Shown: positions 29,306 to 37,515 of the stretch, one piece after another
Layout: every line of letters begins with the position of its first letter
Numbering within the stretch: position 1 is the stretch's first letter
Source: Companilactobacillus futsaii JCM 17355
GTDB lineage: Bacteria > Bacillota > Bacilli > Lactobacillales > Lactobacillaceae
Direction of reading: 5' to 3'
DNA: 64,000 nucleotides
Assembly (NCBI RefSeq): GCF_001435505.1
Contig: NZ_AZDO01000080.1
Coordinates: forward strand, 46,962-110,961
Program-made: the position numbers and the translations under genes
Notes under the pieces: generated by a model
What the model saw: only the letters and a program-made list of their open reading frames with translations
Databases searched by the model: none
Told to the model about the DNA's origin: nothing

Positions 29306-29893
29306 TTATTTATCGGCTTTGTTTGTCATGATCTCATCGATCAAACCATAGTCTTTAGCTTCTTGGGCTGTCATGTAGTTGTCACGATCAGTATCCTTTT
29401 GAAGTTTTTCAAATGATTGACCTGAGTTGTCAGCCAAAATGTGATTTAATCTCTTTCTTGTCTTCAAGATTTCTTGGGCAGCAATTTCAATTTCTGTTTG
29501 TTGACCTTGAGCACCACCTAATGGTTGGTGAATGAGGACAGTTGAATTTGGTAGGGCAAAACGTTTGCCTTTTGTACCTGATGACAACAAGACACTACCC
29601 ATTGAGGCAGCTAATCCAGTTGCAATTGTTTGAACATCAGATTTAACGAAATTCATAGTATCCATGATAGCTAATCCGTCGGTAACTGAACCACCGGGTG
29701 AGTTGATGTACATGGAAATATCCTTGTCTGAATCTTGAGCATCAAGGAAAAGTAGTTCAGCAATGACAGTGTTTGCCATTTGACTGTTAACTTCACCAGA
29801 TAACATGATGATTCTGTCTTTTAATAATCTTGAGTAAATATCATAGGCACGTTCGCCACGTGAACTTTGTTCAATAACTGTAGGAACTAACAT
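29306..29893 (-). CDS. clpP: ATP-dependent Clp protease proteolytic subunit
   Basis: 195-aa self-compartmentalising serine protease. The catalytic Ser97 lies in [11 protein letters not shown] and His122 in LIHQPLGG, with the Asp in [15 protein letters not shown]. It associates with ClpX/ClpC/ClpE to degrade misfolded and regulatory proteins. I start at the ATG at 29893, after GGAGG (29900-29904). It is monocistronic with a CIRCE element in its promoter. In many lactobacilli clpP follows whiA on the same strand; here it lies 7 kb away in the opposite orientation. Confidence 0.97.
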   Translation of the reverse strand: MLVPTVIEQSSRGERAYDIYSRLLKDRIIMLSGEVNSQMANTVIAELLFLDAQDSDKDISMYINSPGGSVTDGLAIMDTMNFVKSDVQTIATGLAASMGSVLLSSGTKGKRFALPNSTVLIHQPLGGAQGQQTEIEIAAQEILKTRKRLNHILADNSGQSFEKLQKDTDRDNYMTAQEAKDYGLIDEIMTNKADK

Positions 29894-29913
29894 AAAATGC
29901 CTCCTGTTTTTAA

Positions 29914-29940
29914 TTAGCACTCTTAATAGCACAGTGCTAA
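29914..29940 (-). promoter_or_regulatory. CIRCE element (HrcA operator) of clpP
   Basis: TTAGCACTC-N9-CAGTGCTAA matches the HrcA consensus inverted repeat (TTAGCACTC-N9-GAGTGCTAA) in 17 of 18 positions with exact spacing. It sits between the promoter and the ribosome site, where HrcA would block transcription until heat stress. Confidence 0.9.
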
Positions 29941-29967
29941 TTTAGCATACAATATGTATCGGGTCAA
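29939..29967 (-). promoter_or_regulatory. clpP promoter
   Basis: On the minus strand TTGACC (29967-29962), 17-bp spacer, TAAATT (29944-29939). The -35 contains one CtsR-like half-site (GGTCAA), but no second heptad follows at the right distance. Confidence 0.65.
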
Positions 29968-29994
29968 CAAACTAAGCTTGATAAATAAAAATAT

Positions 29995-31119
29995 TTATTC
30001 GGCGGACTCTTGAACGCGTTTTCTCATTGAAGAATCTTTGATTTTTGACCAAATAATGTGAAATGTATATGCAGAAGCAAATGATAATACCCAAGTCAAC
30101 AAATAGCAAACGATAATGGCTAAGATAGGATTGACGTTCACTAAATTCTTACCACCTAAACGCCAGATAATTTGGAGCCAAAAGACGTTTGATAGGTAAG
30201 CTCGATAAGCATAAGTAGCTAAGAAGTGAAATACTGGTAGAGCTTTAGAATTAGTATTGATATGTTTGATAGCTAGAGTAGCTACTAAACCGATAACTAG
30301 TAAAGCATATAGAGTCATCGAAGGTTTGTAGTAAGGTGCATTAGCTAAGCTGACTGGATAACCGAAATCAAAGAGTTCTTTGTTAGTCCAATAAAAGACG
30401 GCAATGAAAAGAATTACTAGAATAGGAAAGGCTTTTTTCAAGAACTTTTCCAATTTATCTCTGAACATCCAAGATAGAACGCCGAAAATACCATAGATAA
30501 CAAAACTAATAAAAATTCGATCGAATAAATACCAACTTTGTTCGTGTGGGCCATGGAAGACTTCTAAATCATAAAAACCAATCCAAGCAGCAAAGAAGAC
30601 AACTGTGATAACTAAAGTCCAAATTCCGCGTTTCACATTATTTCTAACGAAGTGGGCTAACATCCAGAAGAATGGCATTAAAATAATGAATTGTAACATC
30701 ATCGTGTTATACCACAAATGCGGTGCAGCATTACCATTGATAAAGTGCCAAATAAAAGAACCAACATCGTGATATTGGTTAACTTGTTGGACGTTTGGCA
30801 TGATCAATAAGTAGGCCAGAGTCCACCAAATCGTGGGTACAAAAAGAGCAGACCATTGTTTCTTCATATAGCCACCATAATTGGCCAAGGTATTTTGGTT
30901 AGTCGTTCTAGTCGTGGTATATAAAATACCAAAAATAAAGGCTGGAGCAGTGAATTTAACTAAGTCATAAATAATACCGATTGGCGTTTGATAGTTATAA
31001 GTTGGACTAGTTGAAAGAACTAGACTCAATACGGTCTGCATCATAACGGCAGTACAAGCGAAGACCTTCATGTAATCACCGATGTCGGCCGGGCTTGTAG
31101 TGTCTTTTTTTATTTTCAT
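29995..31119 (-). CDS. Acyltransferase-3-fold membrane protein without the expected catalytic His
   Basis: 374 aa with about ten membrane helices and the overall plan of acyltransferase-3 (AT3) proteins, which move acyl groups to extracytoplasmic sugars. AT3 enzymes carry an Arg and a catalytic His at the end of helix 1 (typically ...QHvls). Here the matching stretch DYMKVFACTAVMMQTVLSL has Gln-Thr instead of His, and no Arg. Similar His-less proteins seem to exist in other lactobacilli (from memory). It lies next to mdcR, and a motif upstream of it also occurs before mdcH. Since the mdc cluster has no obvious malonate permease, a transport or accessory role is possible; this is inference. 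Confidence 0.7.
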   Translation of the reverse strand: MKIKKDTTSPADIGDYMKVFACTAVMMQTVLSLVLSTSPTYNYQTPIGIIYDLVKFTAPAFIFGILYTTTRTTNQNTLANYGGYMKKQWSALFVPTIWWTLAYLLIMPNVQQVNQYHDVGSFIWHFINGNAAPHLWYNTMMLQFIILMPFFWMLAHFVRNNVKRGIWTLVITVVFFAAWIGFYDLEVFHGPHEQSWYLFDRIFISFVIYGIFGVLSWMFRDKLEKFLKKAFPILVILFIAVFYWTNKELFDFGYPVSLANAPYYKPSMTLYALLVIGLVATLAIKHINTNSKALPVFHFLATYAYRAYLSNVFWLQIIWRLGGKNLVNVNPILAIIVCYLLTWVLSFASAYTFHIIWSKIKDSSMRKRVQESAE

Positions 31120-31141
31120 ATGAAAAACTCCTCTTGTAAAT

Positions 31142-31161
31142 TTGTGAGATCAACAAAAGGA
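31142..31161. promoter_or_regulatory. Shared motif copy 1, upstream of the AT3-like gene
   Basis: TTGTGAGATCAA followed by an A-rich stretch and GGA. The same 12-mer recurs at 32162. It is 23-42 bp upstream of the start codon of the minus-strand gene, in inverted orientation relative to that gene. It has a TTG-N6-CAA dyad, compatible with a LysR-type site. Confidence 0.55.
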
Positions 31162-31201
31162 AACTTAAGTTCAATATAAGCGCATTCAAATTAAATTGCA
31201 A

Positions 31202-32077
31202 CTATATTTTTAGTTCAAATTTTTGAAAATCTAAAAAAATCATGATCAGTTCATTACTGATTTCTCGTTTGATACCATTGAGATTTCCATAGGGCGAACT
31301 TAGGTAGATAGTTCGTTGCAAAGGATCTGGAGCTAAACGAGCTAGTTGAACTCGTGGTTCAATCGTTTGCCAGGTGACAGAAGGGATGAAACTTAAACCG
31401 ACACCTGCTTCGATCAAACCACGGACTGTAGCCGGATCATCAGCTTCATACATATAGTCCAGAATGATATCACGTTTATTAAAGTAATTATCAATTGTTA
31501 AACGTAAAGGATTATTTTTAGTTAAGCCAATTATTTCCTCTCCTTTTAAATCCTTGGGAGTGATGAATTGTTTGCTGTAGCCATAATTAATATTCCAGCC
31601 AACAAAAATTTCTTCTTTTAAAACGGGTACATTAGTTAGACCTTGCAGTGGGTTGGTAGTGACAATGAAATCAAACTGTTTAAAATCTGTTTCCCTAACG
31701 TTGTGTTGAGCAATATTCAATCTAACGTTAGGGAATTTTTGTTTAAAAGTTGAAACGATAGCGGGAATAAATGGTGAAGCTACTTCCATTAATAGAGAAA
31801 TGGGATGTTCAACTTTATCGGGACCACCTTTAACGGCGTTGATACCACGATCAAGTTCTTCCAAACTATCGTTAACGTAACTATAAAATAGCTTTCCAGA
31901 ACGATTAAGTTTAAGAGTCCGGCCAGTCCGATCGAATAATTTAGTTTCTAGTTCATCTTCTAATTGCTTGATCATCTTACTGACAGCTGGTTGAGAAACG
32001 TACAAGATCTTGGAAGCCTTGGTAATGCTTTCTTGGTTAGCAACGACGACGAAATATTTAAGTTGATTGATATTCAA
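31202..32077 (-). CDS. mdcR: LysR-family regulator of the malonate decarboxylase cluster
   Basis: 291 aa. N-terminal winged helix (residues 1-60: MNINQLKYFVVVANQESITK, SQPAVSKMIKQLEDEL) followed by a periplasmic-binding-like effector domain. LysR proteins usually activate a divergent operon upon binding a pathway metabolite. It is divergent from mdcH, as in other mdc clusters where MdcR senses malonate, so that role is inferred. TTG start after GAGGTG. Confidence 0.85.
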   Translation of the reverse strand: MNINQLKYFVVVANQESITKASKILYVSQPAVSKMIKQLEDELETKLFDRTGRTLKLNRSGKLFYSYVNDSLEELDRGINAVKGGPDKVEHPISLLMEVASPFIPAIVSTFKQKFPNVRLNIAQHNVRETDFKQFDFIVTTNPLQGLTNVPVLKEEIFVGWNINYGYSKQFITPKDLKGEEIIGLTKNNPLRLTIDNYFNKRDIILDYMYEADDPATVRGLIEAGVGLSFIPSVTWQTIEPRVQLARLAPDPLQRTIYLSSPYGNLNGIKREISNELIMIFLDFQKFELKI

Positions 32078-32093
32078 AATAACACCTCTTATA

Positions 32094-32107
32094 TAACCAA
32101 ATGGTTA
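32094..32107. promoter_or_regulatory. Inverted repeat in the mdcR-mdcH intergenic region
   Basis: TAACCA-AA-TGGTTA is a perfect 14-bp palindrome 17 bp from the mdcR start codon, a plausible autoregulatory MdcR site. Confidence 0.5.
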
Positions 32108-32161
32108 AGTATTATGCTTTTTCTATATTATACATGTTATTGATCATTTCATATACTGAAC

Positions 32162-32182
32162 TTGTGAGATCAATAAAAAGGA
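32162..32182. promoter_or_regulatory. Shared motif copy 2, upstream of mdcH
   Basis: TTGTGAGATCAA, an A-rich stretch, then GGA; matches the copy at 31142 except for one base change and one extra A. It ends 6 bp before the mdcH ribosome site. GATCAA here also forms an inverted repeat with TTGATC at 32140-32145. Confidence 0.55.
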
Positions 32183-32202
32183 TTTGATGGAGGTGGATAA
32201 TT

Positions 32203-33111
32203 ATTTCTGTATTATGGATTTTTCCTGGCCAGGGCGGTCAGAGAAGTGGAATGTTGAAAGATGTTCCAGAGTCAATGATTGAGAAAGTTAAAAATTTGAC
32301 CGGTGTCGAATTGACTGATGATGATCAAGCTTATCAAGATTCGATTCAGATTCAATTAGGAATTTTGATTTTGCAATTGTTCAATATCAGACAATTAAGA
32401 AGGATTGGTCAAACTCCTGATGTAGTAGCAGGACACTCTTTGGGGATTTTTGCGGCAGCGGTTGCAAGTGGCGTTATTAGTGAAGATGATGCTATCAAGA
32501 TCGTTTATATTCGTTCGCAAAAGATGCAAGAGTCATATCCTACTGGCTATGGAATGGGAGCAATTGTTGGTTTGACTAGAAAAGAAGTTACTAATTTGGT
32601 TGACCAGATTAATAATGAACAACAACCTGTTTTTACTTCTAATCAGAATTCGGAGTTACAGACAGTAATTTCTGGTTCACTCAAAGGAATTAAAAAAGTT
32701 TTGGAACTAGCAAAACATCATAATGCTCAAAAAACGGTTCTTTTGAAAGTTCCTGTACCATCACATTCACCTTTGATGCAATCGGTTGCTGATGTCTTAG
32801 AAAAGAAGTTGGCAACAGTTTCTTTGAATGATCCCCAATGCACCTATTTGGCAAATTACAATGGTCATGCGATTAGAAAAATTGATGGTGTCAAATATGA
32901 CATGATCAATAATTTAGTCCATCCCGTTTACTGGGACACCATGATGGATGTTGCTAAGGAATTAGGTGTTGATACAGCTTTAGAAATAAAACCGGGACAT
33001 ACCTTTACAAAATTAGTTAAAAGTAAGTTCCCAGATTTTCGAACTATCACCATGGATAATATGGATCTTGATGATATTCAATTTTTGTTAGAAAAATGGA
33101 AAAGAGGATAA
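32203..33111 (+). CDS. mdcH: Malonyl-CoA acyl-carrier acyltransferase MdcH, ATT start
   Basis: Loads malonyl from malonyl-CoA onto the decarboxylase ACP thiol to prime the cycle. The family N-terminus containing FPGQGGQRSG and the nucleophile motif GHSLG (Ser79) are both present in one frame. No ATG, GTG or TTG lies between the upstream in-frame stop (32185) and the FPGQG region. The best-placed start is ATT at 32203, 6 nt after GGAGGTGG, giving [M]SVLWIFPGQG. The first ATG (32251) would remove the FPGQG oxyanion loop. 302 aa from the ATT. First gene of mdcH-A-B-C-DE-G. Confidence 0.8.
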   Translation: MSVLWIFPGQGGQRSGMLKDVPESMIEKVKNLTGVELTDDDQAYQDSIQIQLGILILQLFNIRQLRRIGQTPDVVAGHSLGIFAAAVASGVISEDDAIKIVYIRSQKMQESYPTGYGMGAIVGLTRKEVTNLVDQINNEQQPVFTSNQNSELQTVISGSLKGIKKVLELAKHHNAQKTVLLKVPVPSHSPLMQSVADVLEKKLATVSLNDPQCTYLANYNGHAIRKIDGVKYDMINNLVHPVYWDTMMDVAKELGVDTALEIKPGHTFTKLVKSKFPDFRTITMDNMDLDDIQFLLEKWKRG

Positions 33112-33114
33112 TTG

Positions 33115-34755
33115 ATGGCTAAAAGAAGTTGGACTCAAAATCGTGATGCCAAAGCTGCAAAACTAGACAGTATCGTATCAATGCTCGATGGCAAATTTGT
33201 TAAAACTCAAAATGCTAAAGAATTATTAGAAAGTGTTATTAAACCAGGCGACAAGGTCGTTTTGGAAGGGGATAACCAAAAGCAAGCTAGTTTCTTATCA
33301 AAAGTTTTAGCTTCAGTTGACCCACAAAAAGTTCACGACTTGCACATGATTATGTCCAGTGTGTCACGTCCAGAACATTTGGATATTTTTGAAACAGGTA
33401 TCGCTAAGAAACTAGATTTCTCATTTGCGGGACCTCAAAGTACAAGAATTTCCCAAATGATTGCTGATGGAACAATGGAAGTCGGCGATATTCATACATA
33501 TCTTGAATTGTACGCTCGTCTATATGTTGACTTGATTCCAAATGTCGTTTTAGTAGCTGCTGATAAAGTAGATCACGACGGTAATCTTTACACAGGTGCA
33601 AATACCGAAGAAACACCAGCTATCGTTGAAGCTGCTGCTTTCAAGGATGGTATCGTAATCGTTCAAGCTAACGAGGTTGTTGATAAAGTTCCTCGTGTTG
33701 ATATTCCTGGTGATTGGGTCGATATCGTTGTTCCGGCTGACGAACCTTATCAATTGGAACCATTATTTACACGTGACCCTCAAAATGTTACCGAATTACA
33801 AATCTTAATGGGTATGATGGCTATTCGTGGTATTTATGAAAAGCACAATGTCCAAACAGTTAACCATGGTGTTGGTTTCAATACTGCTGCTATCGAACTA
33901 TTACTACCTACTTATGGTGAACAACTCGGACTAAAAGGTAAAATCGTACCTAACTGGGAAGTTAACCCTACACCTACTTTGATTCCTGCTATTGAAAGTG
34001 GCTGGGTCAAAACTATCCACAGTTTCGGTGGAGAAGTCGGAATGGAAAATTACATTGCTCAACGTCCTGACATTTTCTTCGTTGGTAAAGACGGAACAAT
34101 GCGTTCAAACCGTGCCTTTGGTCAAATGGCTGGTCAATACGCTTTGGATATGTTCGTTGGTTCAACACTTCAAATTGATAAATATGGTAACTCATCAACT
34201 GTTACTAACGGTCGTTTATCTGGATTTGGTGGAGCTCCTAATATGGGTAGTAATCCACACGGACGTCGTCACTCAACACCAGCTTGGCAAAGTTTGCGTC
34301 CAGATGATGATCCATTAGGCAAAGGTCAAAAATTAGTCGTTCAAATGGTCGAAACTTTCGGTTCAAATAAGAAACCTGTCTTTGTTGATCATTTGGATGC
34401 GGAAGAAGTTCAAAAAGAAGCTAAATTAGCTAATGTTCCAATTATGATTTATAGCGAAGACACAACTCACATCGTAACTGAAGAAGGTATCGCTTATCTT
34501 TATAAGACTGACAGTATGGCCGAAAGACAAGCTGCTATTGAAGCTATTGCCGGTGTTACACCGGTTGGCTTGAGAAGTAACCCTAAACAATTAGCTGATC
34601 TTCGTCGTCGTGGTATCGTAGCTCTTCCAGAAGACCTAGGCGTTCAACGTGGTCAAGCTAAGAGATCACTTCTTGCAGCTCAAAATATGGACGACTTAGT
34701 TAAATGGTCTGATGGACTTTACAATCCACCTGCAAAATTCAGAAGTTGGTCATAA
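33115..34755 (+). CDS. mdcA: Malonate decarboxylase alpha subunit (ACP transferase)
   Basis: 546-aa subunit that exchanges acetyl for malonyl on the ACP thiol, releasing acetate. It is related to CoA-transferases and to citrate lyase alpha. Characteristic sequence includes YARLYVDLIPNVVLVAADKVDHDGNLYTGANTEE split over residues ~125-165 and the Gly-rich LSGFGGAPNMGSNPHGRRH. I use the ATG at 33115, 6 nt after AGAGGA; the ORF also offers TTG at 33112. Complete length for MdcA. Confidence 0.93.
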   Translation: MAKRSWTQNRDAKAAKLDSIVSMLDGKFVKTQNAKELLESVIKPGDKVVLEGDNQKQASFLSKVLASVDPQKVHDLHMIMSSVSRPEHLDIFETGIAKKLDFSFAGPQSTRISQMIADGTMEVGDIHTYLELYARLYVDLIPNVVLVAADKVDHDGNLYTGANTEETPAIVEAAAFKDGIVIVQANEVVDKVPRVDIPGDWVDIVVPADEPYQLEPLFTRDPQNVTELQILMGMMAIRGIYEKHNVQTVNHGVGFNTAAIELLLPTYGEQLGLKGKIVPNWEVNPTPTLIPAIESGWVKTIHSFGGEVGMENYIAQRPDIFFVGKDGTMRSNRAFGQMAGQYALDMFVGSTLQIDKYGNSSTVTNGRLSGFGGAPNMGSNPHGRRHSTPAWQSLRPDDDPLGKGQKLVVQMVETFGSNKKPVFVDHLDAEEVQKEAKLANVPIMIYSEDTTHIVTEEGIAYLYKTDSMAERQAAIEAIAGVTPVGLRSNPKQLADLRRRGIVALPEDLGVQRGQAKRSLLAAQNMDDLVKWSDGLYNPPAKFRSWS

Positions 34756-34758
34756 TTA

Positions 34759-35550
34759 ATGATTGAAACTAAATTTTTACAACTAGCACAACAAGCAGTC
34801 GCAGTATTAAAGTGGGAAGTTAGTTTTTCACCCAAACCAGGTCTAGTTGATGCTTATTCGAATGGCTCGCATATCGATATGGATATTGAACTGTTTTATA
34901 AATCGGCTGATAGTTTATTAGATAGTTTCGTAGAGATTGCTGAGAAATCTTATCAACAGCCAATTGATTTAATATTGCGTGAAGAAATTGGTCGAATTGG
35001 TCGAATTGCCGAAAAAGATATGTTTCAGGCAACTAATGGCGTCAATACGCATAAAGGTGCTATTTGGAGTATGGGGTTATTGATTAGCGCTATCAGTAGT
35101 CAACAAACTAAGGATTTAGCAACAATTTTGTTAACGGCTAAAGATTTGTCAAGTTTACCTGATAAAAATGTCATCCCTAAAAAGACTCATGGTGAAGTGA
35201 CGAAGCAAAAATATGCTTTGACTGGTGCTAAAGGTGAAGCTCAAAAAGGTTTTCCTAATTTAGCTAAAGCCTTAGTTTTTAAACCACAGTTGGATGATTT
35301 CGATACTTGGATGAGACGCTTGCTCGTTTTGTACAGTAATGTCGATGATACCAATATCGTTTACCGTAGTAATTTAAATGTCTTACGTGACTTTCAAAAT
35401 CTTTCAGCTCAAATAGCAGTTGATCCTAGAAATATCTTAAATAATCCACAGTTTGAAAAACTAAATGAATTTACACGAGAACACAATATTTCACCCGGTG
35501 GTTGTGCTGATTTGTTTGCTGCAAGTTATTTTTTAAAACATTTGAAGTAG
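34759..35550 (+). CDS. mdcB: Triphosphoribosyl-dephospho-CoA synthase MdcB
   Basis: Makes the precursor of the ACP prosthetic group (2'-(5''-triphosphoribosyl)-3'-dephospho-CoA) from ATP and dephospho-CoA; homologous to CitG. The 263-aa protein has the CitG-type pattern EVSFSPKPGLVDAYSNGSHIDMD near the N-terminus, GVNTHKGAIWSMG in the middle and ISPGGCADLFAASYFL at the C-terminus. It starts 3 nt after mdcA and belongs to the same transcript. Confidence 0.92.
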   Translation: MIETKFLQLAQQAVAVLKWEVSFSPKPGLVDAYSNGSHIDMDIELFYKSADSLLDSFVEIAEKSYQQPIDLILREEIGRIGRIAEKDMFQATNGVNTHKGAIWSMGLLISAISSQQTKDLATILLTAKDLSSLPDKNVIPKKTHGEVTKQKYALTGAKGEAQKGFPNLAKALVFKPQLDDFDTWMRRLLVLYSNVDDTNIVYRSNLNVLRDFQNLSAQIAVDPRNILNNPQFEKLNEFTREHNISPGGCADLFAASYFLKHLK

Positions 35551-35564
35551 AAATGGAGATAAAT

Positions 35565-35861
35565 ATGGAAAAATTACATTTTAACTTCGATACCAAAGAT
35601 GCTATTTCCAAACCCGTACACGTTGGGGTAGTTGCATCAGGTGACCTTGAAGTTATATTCAGACCCACAGATAAAGAAACAGAAGTTAATATCGTAACTG
35701 GTAGTGACGGTTTCAAAGAAGTTTGGGGAAATGTATTAAAACGTTTCTTCGATAGATATCCAATCCAAGCCAATATTGAGATCAACGACTTTGGTTCTAC
35801 ACCAGGAGTAGTTAATCTTCGTTTAACTCAAGCATTGGAGGAACTAAAAGATGAAAAATAG
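35565..35861 (+). CDS. mdcC: Malonate decarboxylase acyl carrier protein (delta)
   Basis: 98-aa carrier whose phosphoribosyl-dephospho-CoA arm holds acetyl or malonyl. The modified residue is expected at Ser25 in the conserved GVVASGDLEV. The ATG at 35565 is 7 nt after GGAGA and gives a normal N-terminus (MEKLHFNF); the ATG at 35553 lies before that site. It overlaps mdcDE by 11 nt, indicating tight coupling of ACP and decarboxylase. Confidence 0.92.
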   Translation: MEKLHFNFDTKDAISKPVHVGVVASGDLEVIFRPTDKETEVNIVTGSDGFKEVWGNVLKRFFDRYPIQANIEINDFGSTPGVVNLRLTQALEELKDEK

Positions 35862-37515
35862 TTTTGTTGAATTACATGCGCGTGAACGTGCGCTTTCATT
35901 ATTAGATGCAAATACTGCTAGAGAAATCGTTGGACCACTCGATGATATGATCTCACCACACCTTGAACCTCAAGATATTGTTCCTGAAAGTGATGATGGA
36001 ATTGTTTTGATGCGTGGAAAGATTGAAGGAAAGCAAGTTTTAATCGTTTCAATCGAAGGTAAATTCCAAGGTGGCGGTATCGGTGAAGTTAGTGGTGCCA
36101 AAATCGTTGCAGCGTTAGAAAAGGTACTCGAAGAAAATAAAAATGGCAACACTATTTACCCAATTATCGTCTTGGATACTGGTGGTGTTCGTCTTCAAGA
36201 AGCTAACTATGGGTTGCTATCAATTTCAGAAATTCAAAATGTTGTTATTGCTTTGAAGAAATTTGTTCCCGTTATCGGTTTAGTACCTGGTCGTGTTGGC
36301 TCATTCGGTGGTATGTCAATTACTGCATCAATTCTTTCTTATTTGATTGCTACTAACAAGGCCAGAATCGCTTTGAATGGACCAGAAGTTATTGAACAAG
36401 AAGCTGGTGTTCGTGAATTCGATTCTAGTGATAAAGATTTGATCTGGGATACTCTAGGAACTAAGCAACGTCAAGCAACTGATTTAGTTGATGAAGTAGT
36501 AGATGATAGTGTTGATAGTATTAAAGAAAGCATCGTCAACGAAATCAAGGCTAAAAAAGATGCTCACAGAACTGAAAATGTCGACTTCTATTTGAGTTTG
36601 TTAGATAAATTAGATTTGAACAAGAAGTTAGATATCGATTCATACAACAAATTATTCCAGTCAGTTGTTGCTACTGAGCATAGAATTCCTGAAGCTGTTG
36701 TTGGTGAAAAGGAAGGTACTAAGAGTCGTGGTCGTTTATGGTTTGAAAAATTGACTGGTATTAAAAATGCAACTAGTCCTGTTTCAACTGTCTTGCACGC
36801 TCAAAAAGATGGTAAAGAATTTATTGCTATCGTTCCAGATGCTGACAACAAATTCCCACGTGTTCGTGAAGGTGAAGTTGGTCTTCAAGAAGGATTTGCC
36901 GTTGCAAGTATCGTTAACCAAATCGTTGCTGAAGATAAAGACAAAGATGTTAAGCGTCCAATCGTTTTAGTCGTTGATGTACCTAGTCAAGCTTACGGCT
37001 ATCAAGAAGAATTAATTGGTATTCACGTGGCTCTTGGTTCAAGTGCTGCCGCATACGCCAAAGCTAGACAAGCTGGTCATCCAGTAATTGACTTTATTCC
37101 TGGAGATGCTGTATCTGGTGGATTTTTGGCTCATGGTTTGCAATCCAACAGAATGATTGCCTTAGATGATGATTCAATTACTATTCAAGCTATGTCAAAA
37201 GCTAGTGCTGCTCGTATTACTCAAAGAACAATTGCCGAATTGGAAGAAGCTACTAAGCATGTTCCTGCTATGGCTTATGATATTGATAATTACGAAAAAC
37301 TCGGTGCTTTGTACAAACTGGTTAAAGGTATCGGTTCATGGGAAGCAACTGACGAAAATATTGATAAGATCAAAGAATTGATCAATCAAGCTATCGACAG
37401 TTTAGATGGTGACACAAGCTTGCACTTCCGTTATCAAACAGAAATTGCTAAGTCTAGTGGCCGTAAATCAACTCTACAAGTTAGAAAACTAGTGGATGAA
37501 GAATGGTCAAAGTAG
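35851..37515 (+). CDS. mdcDE: Fused malonate decarboxylase beta-gamma subunit
   Basis: Catalyses decarboxylation of malonyl-S-ACP to acetyl-S-ACP. The 554-aa protein joins MdcD (beta; residues 1 to about 265, with GGGIGEVSGAKIVAALE and VPGRVGSFGGMSITA, a crotonase/carboxyltransferase fold) to MdcE (gamma; about 290-554, with VPSQAYGYQEELIGIH and FIPGDAVSGGFLAHG). In Klebsiella, Acinetobacter and Pseudomonas these are separate proteins. One uninterrupted frame runs through the junction, so the fusion is genuine in this sequence. Confidence 0.93.
   Translation: MKNSFVELHARERALSLLDANTAREIVGPLDDMISPHLEPQDIVPESDDGIVLMRGKIEGKQVLIVSIEGKFQGGGIGEVSGAKIVAALEKVLEENKNGNTIYPIIVLDTGGVRLQEANYGLLSISEIQNVVIALKKFVPVIGLVPGRVGSFGGMSITASILSYLIATNKARIALNGPEVIEQEAGVREFDSSDKDLIWDTLGTKQRQATDLVDEVVDDSVDSIKESIVNEIKAKKDAHRTENVDFYLSLLDKLDLNKKLDIDSYNKLFQSVVATEHRIPEAVVGEKEGTKSRGRLWFEKLTGIKNATSPVSTVLHAQKDGKEFIAIVPDADNKFPRVREGEVGLQEGFAVASIVNQIVAEDKDKDVKRPIVLVVDVPSQAYGYQEELIGIHVALGSSAAAYAKARQAGHPVIDFIPGDAVSGGFLAHGLQSNRMIALDDDSITIQAMSKASAARITQRTIAELEEATKHVPAMAYDIDNYEKLGALYKLVKGIGSWEATDENIDKIKELINQAIDSLDGDTSLHFRYQTEIAKSSGRKSTLQVRKLVDEEWSK

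Noticed and set aside
29962..29975. CtsR operator at clpP
   Set aside because: Only one GGTCAA heptad is present; the tandem repeat needed for CtsR is missing.
32251..33111. mdcH starting at the first ATG
   Set aside because: It would drop the FPGQGGQ segment that is in frame upstream and has a good ribosome site before it.
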